64,000 nucleotides of DNA from Trichomonas vaginalis G3 (Eukaryota > Parabasalia > Trichomonadida > Trichomonadidae), in contig NC_067206.1 of the NCBI RefSeq assembly GCF_026262505.1, forward strand, positions 20,295,319 to 20,359,318, in the 5' to 3' direction. How positions within the stretch are numbered: position 1 is the first letter of the stretch; every line of letters begins with the position of its first letter. Both the position numbers and the translations under genes were made by a program. Shown here piece after piece: positions 40,621-49,416 of the stretch. Below the pieces are notes generated by a model. The model was not told the DNA's origin. It made no database searches and saw only the letters and a list, made by a program, of their open reading frames with translations.

Positions 40621-43600
40621 TCAGAACTTAAGCTTTCTTATGAATGAAGTCTTAGTCTGAATAGAAAAGTTAAACTTCTCTTCAAATGCAGGTGTAGCAG
40701 ACTTACATAAGTCGAATGCAATCTCTTGACCGTCATAAAGTGCTTTATATAACTTCATAACACTGAACTCAGAGTCTTTGTCATATGTTCCTTGCGGAAC
40801 CATTAAACCTTTATCTTCATCATAGAAACACTGAACAGAGTCAGGAAACATTTCATTAGCGGTTAAAGCAATAACATCTTGCTTCACGCCTTTCATTCTG
40901 CAGTGAAATGCAACTTCATTTAAATCATTCGTGAGTAAGTCTATGTAAGTCTTCTTTCCACAAAATATTGACTTGTATGCTAAACTTTGTTTATCTTTTG
41001 TGATTTCTGCAAAGTCGCTATGAAATTGACCAAGGTTTTTACCAATGAGAACTCTTCCATAACGTTTCTCAAACTCTTCAGCTAAACGAGGGATATCTTC
41101 ATTGTACAGATGCATACTGTCCGTATCGCTATAAAAGATGTCCATTCCTAAGTCCTCAGCAGTACAGAATACTTCACACATTATTCTCTTCGACATAGAT
41201 AAGATATTAACACCAAGTGGACAGAAGTTAAAGTGTCTGCAAATGCTTTTCGTTAGCTTGAAAATAGTTTTATCTGAACCATCCAAACCTTCGAACTTCA
41301 CTATATGGTTGTAGTTTCTGATGGCATATCTTATAGCATCTTTGTCATTTACTATGGTTATTTTTGACTCAATAGGAGATAGAATAGTTTTGCCATAAAT
41401 ACTGTTCAGAATGAGCTTTATATTTTCTTGCAAAGGATTTCCTTCTTTCTTATACTTTAACCTTAACTCAAACAACTTCTTTACTTCATCTCTTATTCTA
41501 ATATCTCTGTTTCCATCGTAATAGTATCCTTGCAACACTTCACATTTGACACCTTGATATTTTATGAGGTCTTGTAATGTTATATGGTCAACATACATTA
41601 AACAGCAAGTGTTTGAACTTCTGGGAACGTTAAGTTCTGGATTTAGTTCAGGGTCACAAACTATTAAAGGAAAGTGTCTATGTATTCCAATCTCTGTTAT
41701 CTTAATGAGAACAAAGAAGCCAGACATAAACTTTTCACCAATGGGTTCCTTTTGGTCGTCGTTGAATAAATGTCTCATGAGATACTCTGTGCTTAACATT
41801 TCTTTCTTCATAACCTTTGGAATACCTTCTAAAGTATAAAGTCTTGCTATAGCTGATGGATATAATGAAACAGCGTCGAAATCAGCAATGAGTTTCTTTT
41901 CGCTCTTTTGTTTAATGTTATCTGACAGCATACATCTTCCACCTTGAATACAGCGTGAAATAAATTCTCTTGGTTTATTTGAGAGGTCATATAAATTTCC
42001 ATTCGGGAAGTACACTCTGTTCTCAAACAATTTGTTAGCAATTGAACAAATACTAACGTAGTCATAAACGTTTAAATCAAATTCTTTCAATATGTCATTG
42101 CGGAACTTAACAAAACCTTCTCTTAAAATTCTTACATCTTGTTTGCAATAAAATGTGCTATACTTTTCTAAGTCGAAGTGGTTCTCATCTATTCTGCAAC
42201 CTTTTGATGGAATCTATGTTTTTCATGAATGTATCTGCATCCCGGATAAACTTACATGCTTCAGAAATGACACCATTCTGTTGTCATTTGCTAAAAACAC
42301 TGCTGTAGTAGTTATATGGAAATACTTCTTTCGGTCCTGTTTGTAAGTTAAACATAGCAGGAAATAGTTTAAGCTTCTTATTTATAACACTGTAAGAGTC
42401 TTTTATAATAATTGCCTTCCTTTATATAAGCCAGTTATTTGCATTGTTCAGAACCTTTAATGATGGAGTTCCTTTCACTTCTGTCATGTGTCTTAAGATG
42501 AAGTTTATATCATAACTGAGGTTATGGAAATATATTAAACTCTTGTCAGGAAGTCGTTCCAAAAATTCTGTTGCACAGTTCTGACCCCAAATGCTTTCAC
42601 TCACTGAACCATCTTCACTGTCATAACAATGTTAAAGCTTTATGAAAGCCATCAGTACACTCAAAGTCAGCAAAGAAAACGTGCTCAGGAATGAACTTGC
42701 ACTTATTTTTATTTACTTCTTTTGACTCGGCTTTCTTCTTCAGTTGTACACAATACTTTGGAGCATATGTCAAATCTTTAAATGGTGCAAGGTTCTGTTT
42801 ATATAAGTCAGTCGTATATGTGAAAAGTTCTCCATAAGAAATAGGTTCGAAATATTTGCACTCCCACAATGTTTTCATAACATCCCATAACGGTGTTGTT
42901 CTATCATAACGAACTACATATTTATCTTCTCTCTTTGTATAAATCTTCATCTGTTTCTCAATGTTCATTCCACCACAAGCTTTGAGAATTTCTATATAGT
43001 TGCGAATGAAATATGTTGTCATTGGTAATCTTTCATTTAGCATGTAGTGGTCTTCAACAAGAAGTAAGTCAATAGTTCTAACAGTTTACATTCTTTTGGT
43101 ATGTATCTCTTTATTTCATTATGTCTTGAGTCATTGAATAACCAATGGTAACATTAAATGCTATACCTGTTGCGTCAGAAATTTCTTGTACTTTACTTTG
43201 AGGAAAGTCTCTAACACGAATGACTTCTCTCATGTGGTCAATAGTCTCTCCATCTACTCCAGCCTGAATGCAAGCATAAACGAAACAATTGTCTTCTGTC
43301 ATAAGTGTTGCAGTTCTTTTGTTCATTCATTGAAGATTTGGTAGCGTTCAAGATTTATAGGTAATGTGCAAAGATACTTCCAGAACTGACCGCTTCTCTT
43401 CTTATAAAACTTCTTTTCACCATTATCTTTCCAAAAGCTTTCTATAAGTGCTGGGTTTCCTGTTTGCTTAAGAGCTTCCAAAATGGCTTTCTGGTCATTT
43501 GTCAGTGTGCTTTCATCTCTATATGGTCTCTTTTTTGGTTTGCCTTTCTTTACATCTGACATCGTTAAGCCTTCATATTCTGTTAAATCATACATCTTTA

Positions 43601-44386
43601 TTTCAGTAAGATTCTTTATGTTTGTCAAGAAGAAGTCATAGTGCATTTCAACAATACCTGCAGCATTTGCTTCTATCTCTGATATAAAGTTCTCCTTCAA
43701 GAGCTGATGTAGTAATGTTCCAATATTATTGAGGTTTAACGTAGAACATTCATACTTTCCACCAAGTTTATAACATACCATCCATCTCTGTTGTGAGTTT
43801 ATTTTAATTTTCTCTAAGAGTCTCATGAAAACCTTACCGAAATGTTTGTGTAAGTAGTCTCTGTTTGGTTCATCTAAAGCTTCGATGTTAAAGTCAATGA
43901 GTCTATTGCCTGACTTCACATTTCTCTTCCTATTCTCTTCATCTTTCTTTAACCATCTCTCACCTTCTTTTGGTTTGTCGTCAATGGAACGAATGACATC
44001 GTTAGCTTTGCGAACTTGTTCTATAGCGCTCTTAAACATCTCTCTTCTCTGTTGTTTCAGTGTGTCGTCTCTTCTTCTTGTTTCACCAACGTTTGCATTT
44101 GTTATGTCAAACATTTCTCTTCTTACTTCATGAGGTACTGAACGTCTATGATATAAGTCAATAGCAACGTCATTTAAAGGAAATGCTCTTGCATGGACTT
44201 CGTCCTCGCCGCGTTGCGACTTTATGAACTCATGAATTCTATCATAACTTATTGCACCATTATAGTCATGAGGATGTCAGCGAGTGCTTTTTTGTTTGTT
44301 GCGTAATGCTTTGCAACATCTATATTAGCTTCTGTTAGAAGTTGTTTTATTTCCGAGTGTTCTAACTTAGACAACTTCCGATACAT
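40621..44386 (-). pseudogene. polB: Protein-primed DNA polymerase B, multiple frameshifts
   Basis: About 1250 codons from the ATG at 44386 (MYRKLSK). The frame changes near 44260, 43325, 43080, 42610 and between 42420 and 42090. Polymerase motifs are clear in the last piece: ADFDAVSLYPS (motif A, near 41880), LILNSIYGK (motif B, near 41395), YSDTDSM (motif C, near 41125). The exonuclease domain shows FFADFEC (Exo I, near 42675) and FHNLSYD (Exo II, near 42520). The order is that of pPolB of Polintons, adenoviruses and phi29-like phages. The N-terminal third is unassigned; in this family it may include the terminal-protein region. Too many breaks for function unless most are assembly errors. 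Confidence 0.92.
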
Positions 44387-44477
44387 CTTTAGTAGGAAAT
44401 AAAAAAAATATTTTTTTTGAAAAATTAGATTACATTTTTTAAGTTATTTTTCAAAATAATTTAATATTTTTATTTTA

Positions 44478-44933
44478 ATGAAACACATGCAAGATTGCAA
44501 GTTCTTTTCATACAATGCTCTCGCTACTGCCATCAAGAATGAGTTCAATAATGCTTCAAATGTTAATGTTATCTTTAACAAGAAGTTTGTGAAAGAATCT
44601 AAGTTTGGTCAGTATGTCAGACCATTAGCTATCGTCATTGACCGCAAACGTTATACTTCACAAGAGTTAGCAGTAGTTTTGAAACAAAAGAGTTTCTTCG
44701 TGAATGTCAAAGATACTCATTATACTGTTATAAAGAACTCTAATATTGACTTCTTCAGTATTGCTTTAAATCTTTCCGAACAGAAAGAATATAAGAAGGG
44801 TGAAACAAATGTGAAATATTATCCTTCATCTCTGAAGACAATAACGAACAAAGATGTTATACAGAAATTCTTACCAAAGGTTGAAGAAGCTTCTATTGAC
44901 ATTGACGAAGGAAGTGAAATGGTTGAAAAATAG
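44478..44933 (+). CDS. Maverick protein of unknown function (151 aa)
   Basis: Intact frame from an ATG directly after a T/A leader (TTAATATTTTTATTTTA). Mixed alpha/beta composition with VRPLAIVIDRKRYTSQELAVV and a C-terminal acidic tail (DIDEGSEMVEK). It is divergent from PolB with a 91-bp gap, suggesting a shared promoter region. No family recognised. An adenain-type protease was considered because none is found elsewhere, but no His-Asp/Glu-Gln-Cys series is visible. Confidence 0.72.
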   Translation: MKHMQDCKFFSYNALATAIKNEFNNASNVNVIFNKKFVKESKFGQYVRPLAIVIDRKRYTSQELAVVLKQKSFFVNVKDTHYTVIKNSNIDFFSIALNLSEQKEYKKGETNVKYYPSSLKTITNKDVIQKFLPKVEEASIDIDEGSEMVEK

Positions 44934-44988
44934 ACCCTGAAGCTATTTAAGCAAAAATATATTTTTGGTTAGTCTTCATATCGATATT

Positions 44989-45183
44989 TTACAACAATTC
45001 CCCAATGTATAAACTTTCATACGCTTTTTCATAAGCTTTATATACCTTCAGAAATTTTGCATAATCTTTAGAAGCATTTAGATATTGTTTAAATGCTTTG
45101 TATGTCTTCAGAAATTTTGCATAATCTTTTACATGTTGTTCGTTCTCTTCTTCTGTCATGAGTTCCGAATATTCTAAATTCAT
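44989..45183 (-). CDS. Small repeat-containing protein (64 aa)
   Basis: ATG start with a T/A-rich leader. An internal tandem repeat D-Y-A-K-F-L-K-x-Y-K-A-(F/Y) occurs twice, separated by 14 residues, in an all-helical, Tyr/Lys-rich peptide. Convergent with the gene ending at 44933 (56-bp gap). Function unknown; it may be a scaffold or small virion protein. Confidence 0.55.
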   Translation of the reverse strand: MNLEYSELMTEEENEQHVKDYAKFLKTYKAFKQYLNASKDYAKFLKVYKAYEKAYESLYIGELL

Positions 45184-45233
45184 GTTCTTTCATATGAGAT
45201 AAAATTTTATAAAAAAAAATAAAATTAGCTTAG

Positions 45234-46061
45234 ATTTTTTTATTCTTCCTCTTTGAAGTTATCGAAATATTCTGTTATTTTTTCCTTCAGTAATGTTAAG
45301 TCTTCTTTGAATGTAAGTATTGTGCAACCTTTGATGTCATAGTGTGTTTGAGGAAGAGTATTTTTGACAATTTCCTTTATTTGCTCATTCGGTGTCATTG
45401 AAATCGGTAAGTTTTCACGATAGAACCAGTTTCTGTCAGATTTAATATTTTAGCTAAGTCATAAAAGCTCTTGTTGTTTCTTCTGACTAAATGCAACATA
45501 ACCATATCTTTATCTTCTTCTTTCTCCAACTCTTCAGTAATATCATATACTTATAACTCTTTTCCTTTCCTTTTGGTACTGAACGTTATTCTTTTCTGTA
45601 TGCTTTTGTCTTTGGATTCAATGACTTCATCTTTTGCTTGAAGTTTCTTTTCCATCTCTCCACGTTCTGCTTTATATAGTTCATCTAACATCATGAAAAT
45701 ATAACAAGCATAACGAGGTGAAGCCCACATTGCTACAGCATTTACTAAAAGTCTATGAACATAATAACCTTTCAAACCAGGAGCCAAATTCTTGCGATTT
45801 TCGTACGGAATCTCTTCTCTCGGTTTTCCGAGGGAAGCAATCATATGAGGAAATTCTTCTAAAAGTTCTTTTGTCTGTTGGTTTTCAAACCAATGATATG
45901 CTTGCTTTGTAGAACGAAGAGCATTCATTATACTTTGCATTTGGTACATGTCTCTTTGACTGAACGAATGAGAGTAACTGTTTGTTATACTGTATGTATT
46001 CGTATTCTTCATTTATAGCTTCATGGACTATAACTGTTGTTGTGTTCTCTGATGTTGACAT
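45234..46061 (-). pseudogene. KilA-N domain protein, two frameshifts
   Basis: The start is probably ATG 46061 (MSTSENTTTV), in a frame that reads EEYEYIQYNKQ. After a shift near 45980 it continues as SQRDMYQMQSIMNALRSTKQ and GLKGYYVHRLLVNAVAMWAS, the KilA-N signature (G-x-Y-V-H...A-x-W-x-S-P). A coiled coil (EKKLQAKDEVIESKDKS) follows. Another shift near 45550 leads to a C-terminal part with MVMLHLVRRNNKSFYDLAKI and a final GCTILTFKEDLTLLKEK. KilA-N proteins are DNA-binding proteins of phages and large DNA viruses and are abundant in Trichomonas Mavericks. The leader carries the AAATAAAAATAAAATTAGC-type AT motif. Confidence 0.82.
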
Positions 46062-46539
46062 TACTGTCTTTACATACAAAATAAAAAAATAAATAAAAAT
46101 AAAATTAGCGTTATTTCTGAGATAAACACTATTTCTTCACAACATTAAATTTTATCCTGTATGAAATGACTTTAAAAAGATTATTGACTGACTTCGAAAC
46201 TATCTCATTGAACGCATGACAGACCCTCAAAACTGTGTTGAAAGTTCTTTAAGCTTTAAGATTGAAGGTACGACGCATTTTGTTTCACTTACGTATTGAA
46301 AGAATATGACCGTTATCATAACGAAGGAATCAAACACTAATAAAAATTTGTAGATAAAAAATTGGTTAACAATGATGAAGAATACAGACAAGTTATTGAA
46401 AAAATAACGCAAGATTAGATGCAATAGAAAAGAAGTTTAATGAATGTCTTACAAACACGTATGAATATCTTATGCGGTGGGAAGCCAGATGGAAATAAAT
46501 TTACGTCAGATATGCAATTTATAAAATCTTATGTCGACA
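46062..46539. other. Spacer with degraded coding remnant
   Basis: Plus-strand fragments (TDFETISLNA..., NNDEEYRQVIEKITQ, ILCGGKPDGNKFTSD) appear in changing frames with stops, suggesting a decayed gene upstream of the tRNA-like sequence. Not assignable. Confidence 0.4.
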
Positions 46540-46613
46540 GGCTACGTAGCACAGTGGTCTAAGGTGGTGTTATGGAGGGGTCAGTGTCTGTGGTTCGAAC
46601 CGCGACAGCGCCG
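46540..46613 (+). ncRNA. tRNA-like sequence with A and B boxes (element B)
   Basis: 74 nt preceded by TGTCGACA. TAGCACAGTGG (A-box) lies at the tRNA position; GTGGTTCGAACCGC (B-box/T-arm) is near the 3' end, and the T-stem pairs TGTGG with CCGCG (two G-U) around a 6-nt loop. Only the outer three acceptor pairs form (GGC/GCC). A TTTTC run, a possible Pol III stop, follows at 46616. No convincing anticodon arm. It is related in layout, not sequence, to 21511-21584. Confidence 0.45.
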
Positions 46614-46675
46614 TATTTTCTTATTTTCTTTGTTTGTCTTGTTTGTCGTGAATAAAAAGTGTCATAAAAGTGCTC

Positions 46676-46757
46676 TATCTTCCACGGGAATAAATAAAAA
46701 AATTACTTTATTTCTTCTTTATTTCTTTGTTCCCGTGGAAGAACCCGTGGAAGAAGG
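46676..46757. repeat. CTTCCACGGGAA inverted and direct repeats
   Basis: CTTCCACGGGAA is followed about 50 bp later by TTCCCGTGGAAG and again by CCCGTGGAAG, so alternative hairpins can form. Lies between the tRNA-like sequence and the cassette at 46866. Confidence 0.7.
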
Positions 46758-46865
46758 GTTTTGCTGTTTTTTCTCAGCCGAAATCAATGATTTTTTCATT
46801 TTTGGAATCCTTAGCGAATGAGGAATCTTTTCTCTCGTGGAAGCTTTGACCAAAAATATAATTGA

Positions 46866-46921
46866 GGTGAAGAGGTGAGATCTCACCCGTTTTTTCACCT
46901 GTTTTTCACCTCTTTTTTCAC
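46866..46921 (-). promoter_or_regulatory. Repeat-word cassette (GGTGA type) at a gene's stop codon
   Basis: Four GGTGA-type words (GTGA, GGTGA, GGTGA, GGTGA) on the minus strand, GATC, TCACC, TTCACC and TCAATTATATTTTTGG. The stop codon TGA of the 47883-46918 gene is the end of the first word, which places the cassette at the 3' end of that gene. Confidence 0.75.
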
Positions 46922-47883
46922 AAGCGTTTTACATGAATTGTACGATGTATATTTGAAATCCTAAACAATTTCGTAGCTTCTATTTCTTCTTTTAGTACAT
47001 CGAATGTTTTAACAATGCCGAAAGTTTCTTTATACTTCTTCTTGACATCAGATAAAAGGAAATCTTCTGCTGTTGGATAGTTTTTATTAAGAAATGTCAA
47101 CATATCCATTTTATCTTCTGCTGGCTTTTCTGCTTCTTTCTTTAAGTCTGAATAGTCGTTTCGCATTCTTTCTATCTCTTTGACTGAGTAGTTATATTTT
47201 CTTATTGCTGCTTTACATTTTGAACATTGCGGCATCGTTTTTGCGTTATACATTGAAATAAAACCAGCTAGAACAACTAAGGCGTCAATGGTTTTCTTTA
47301 ACTCAAAAGCTGCTGGTTTTATCTGTTCATTCCATACTTTACCTCTTCTATCTTTATCTCTTATCTGCCATACACATTTTGCAACTAATGAAACAAAGTT
47401 ATCGTATGTCTTAAATTCTTCGGATTTGTAAAGGTCAGAAATATTTTTATAAACCATGTCGCAATCTTTGTCCATAACTTTATGGTTGCAATGAAAACCA
47501 AGGAATTCATAATTTACTTTACGTATGAATTTCTTAATTTCTACTGAGTCAGTTGCTTTGACTTCAATTTCGTCGAATTCAGGAATAGTTAGTTTTTGCT
47601 GCTGAATTTCAGGTAGTTTAGGCAAATGGTTGATGAGGTCCTCCATTTCATAAAGATACTGTTCATTTGTTTCATCTTTCGCACTACAGTCTAAATTACT
47701 TGTTAAAAGTTCTTGCTTTATCTTCTGGATTTCTGTTTCAAAAGTATATGAAGAAGGAATAAAGCTTTTCATCTCTACCAACATTGACGTAGGATTCATG
47801 ACTAGCGAGTTTGGTGCTGTAGTTGTGGACAGAGTCCCGCCGTTCGTGGTTTGAATTGTTGTTGTGCCGATTGTTGAAATCAT
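46918..47883 (-). CDS. Maverick protein of unknown function (321 aa)
   Basis: I chose the internal ATG at 47883. The 24 codons before it are the T/A-rich leader seen before other genes of this element (TTTTATTTTTATTTATTTTT) and read as a false hydrophobic segment. The protein is helical, with a Thr/Ser-rich start, KLPEIQQQKLTIPEFDEIEV, a Cys-x2-Cys pair (MPQCSKCKAAIRKYNY) that may pair with the upstream Cys/His residues FHCNH, and coiled-coil-like segments near the end. The frame is intact. No family recognised; a virion or regulatory role is open. Confidence 0.75.
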   Translation of the reverse strand: MISTIGTTTIQTTNGGTLSTTTAPNSLVMNPTSMLVEMKSFIPSSYTFETEIQKIKQELLTSNLDCSAKDETNEQYLYEMEDLINHLPKLPEIQQQKLTIPEFDEIEVKATDSVEIKKFIRKVNYEFLGFHCNHKVMDKDCDMVYKNISDLYKSEEFKTYDNFVSLVAKCVWQIRDKDRRGKVWNEQIKPAAFELKKTIDALVVLAGFISMYNAKTMPQCSKCKAAIRKYNYSVKEIERMRNDYSDLKKEAEKPAEDKMDMLTFLNKNYPTAEDFLLSDVKKKYKETFGIVKTFDVLKEEIEATKLFRISNIHRTIHVKRL

Positions 47884-47967
47884 ATCTTTTATACAAAATA
47901 AAAAAATAAATAAAAATAAAACTAACTTTATTTTTTCTATCTTAAGGAAATTCATGAAAATTCACGA

Positions 47968-48046
47968 GACCCAAAGGGTCTGAGCCGCTAAGCGGCGAGG
48001 GTGAAAAAAGAGGTGAAAAAACAGGTGAGATCTCACCTCTTCACCT
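47968..48046 (+). promoter_or_regulatory. Two mini-hairpins followed by a repeat-word cassette
   Basis: GACCCAAAGGGTC (47968-47980) and GCCGCTAAGCGGC (47984-47996), then GGGTGA, GGTGA, GGTGA with A-rich spacers, GATC, TCACC, TTCACC and TAAAATATATTTTTG. The best-formed copy in the window. Confidence 0.8.
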
Positions 48047-48060
48047 AAAATATATTTTTG

Positions 48061-48301
48061 TCTGATTTACATCTAATGAAAAAGTTTAGAAGAATTATCT
48101 TATTCTTTCTGGTAAATGCTTTGTCTGATTTACATCTAATGAAAAAGTTTAGAAGAATTATCATGAGGGTGAAAAAAGAGGTGAAAAAACGGGTGAGATC
48201 TCACCTCTTCACCTAAACATTATTTTTGGTGTAAATAAATGGTACCATTAATAATACATGACTGTTCTCATTCATGTCTGATTTACATCTAATGAAAAAG
48301 T
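48061..48301. repeat. Partial duplications of the integrase 3' end plus a cassette
   Basis: The sequence around the integrase stop (TCTGATTTACATCTAATGAA and following) is repeated at about 48061, 48123 and 48277. A GGTGA cassette (48167-48214) lies between the second and third copies. Suggests local slippage or template switching at the cassette. Confidence 0.8.
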
Positions 48302-49380
48302 TTAGAAGAATTTTCTTATTCTTTCTGGCTTATTTTTGTCTTTCCAGTACTCCCGCTCTAATGGTCCCAGATGTGTTGGCTTTGACTCTCTCAAGTTCTT
48401 AGATGGTATAACATCTTCAACGCCTCCTTCATATCTTACTTTATAAGTGTCATCGTTTATGTTGTAGCCAAGTATTTCAATAACCACTCCTCGCTTTGCT
48501 TCGTCAATGGTTTCAGCAAGTTTGCCATTACTACTTTCAACTAATTTATGTCGAGGGTAAAACGCAATAGAGTCGTCAGCAGCTTTTATAAGATATCCAT
48601 TACCTTGCGTAGAGTCTACGATATAATAGTTTCTACTTAACCTTAAACGTTTCTTTGTCAACGGTTTGTCGTCAAGAACTACACGAACTTTTGTACCAGG
48701 AGTGAGGGTAAATTGTGTTGAATTTCTGATATTTTGTGTTTGACTTCGTTTCTTTTGTATATACTTTTCTTCTTGTTGTTGTGTCATTGAATTTGGTGTA
48801 TGTCCTGTTTGTAGAATGTGTTGAGGAATTATATACTTCGAGAAAATGTTTCATTGTTTCTTCGGTAAAGTCTCGCTCTTGGTTTAAATCTCTGAGCGTT
48901 CTTATGAAGCGGTTTATGATGCCGAGTATGTTATGGTTATGGTCTTCAGTAGTGTAGTGAGTTATGTTATGCTTAATGAGAAAATCTGTGATTTCATTGC
49001 TGAGGTATGCACTGTCTTGGTCTGATGTTAAAGTACTTGGGTTATGTTCTGCTACAAACTTTTGTAAAACTCTTAACACTTCACGAGTTCCTTTATTTTT
49101 CATGGATATGCATATGCTTTACGAGTGTTAACATTTATGAAGATGAGGAATGGTTTATGTCCTCTTTTCTGCTTTGAATGAGAGTGTCAAATTGGTATGC
49201 GTCAGGCGTTGGAGTAAATTGGTAAAAAGTAGTCGTAAGGGTTTATTTTTGTTTGATGTACAACATTTTTTGTCAAAGAACCTTTTCACTTCAGCTCTGT
49301 TAGTAAATCCCAACTCTTTGCAGCTTCGATTGAACTTCTTAAATGACCTCCATAGATGTGTGTTCGAATACTTCTTTCAA
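48302..49380 (-). pseudogene. Maverick integrase (rve), frameshifted
   Basis: Reading from about 49380: SNTHLWRSFKKFNRS and ELGFTNRAEVKRFF (N-terminal helical part), then after shifts HKPFLIFINVNTRKAYAYP, TLTSDQDSAYLSNE (catalytic Asp) and HNILGIINRFIRTLRDLN. A further shift near 48810 leads to the C-terminal part (48302-48787), whose TPGTKVRVVLDD and DDTYKVRYEGG resemble an SH3/chromo-like tail. In usual rve enzymes a Glu precedes the R-F-x-R-T sequence (E-R-F-N-R-T); here the residue is Asn (INRFIRT). The first catalytic Asp was not located because of the breaks. The gene is dead in this copy. Confidence 0.85.
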
Positions 49381-49416
49381 GCTCATTTATGTAAAGTTAA
49401 AGATTTTATTCTAGGC

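Noticed and set aside
44478-44933. Adenain-type protease
   Set aside because: No His/Asp-Glu/Gln/Cys catalytic order is visible.
47884-47955. Signal peptide at the start of the 321-aa protein's longer frame
   Set aside because: These 24 codons are the T/A-rich leader present before several Maverick genes; the real start is probably the following ATG.
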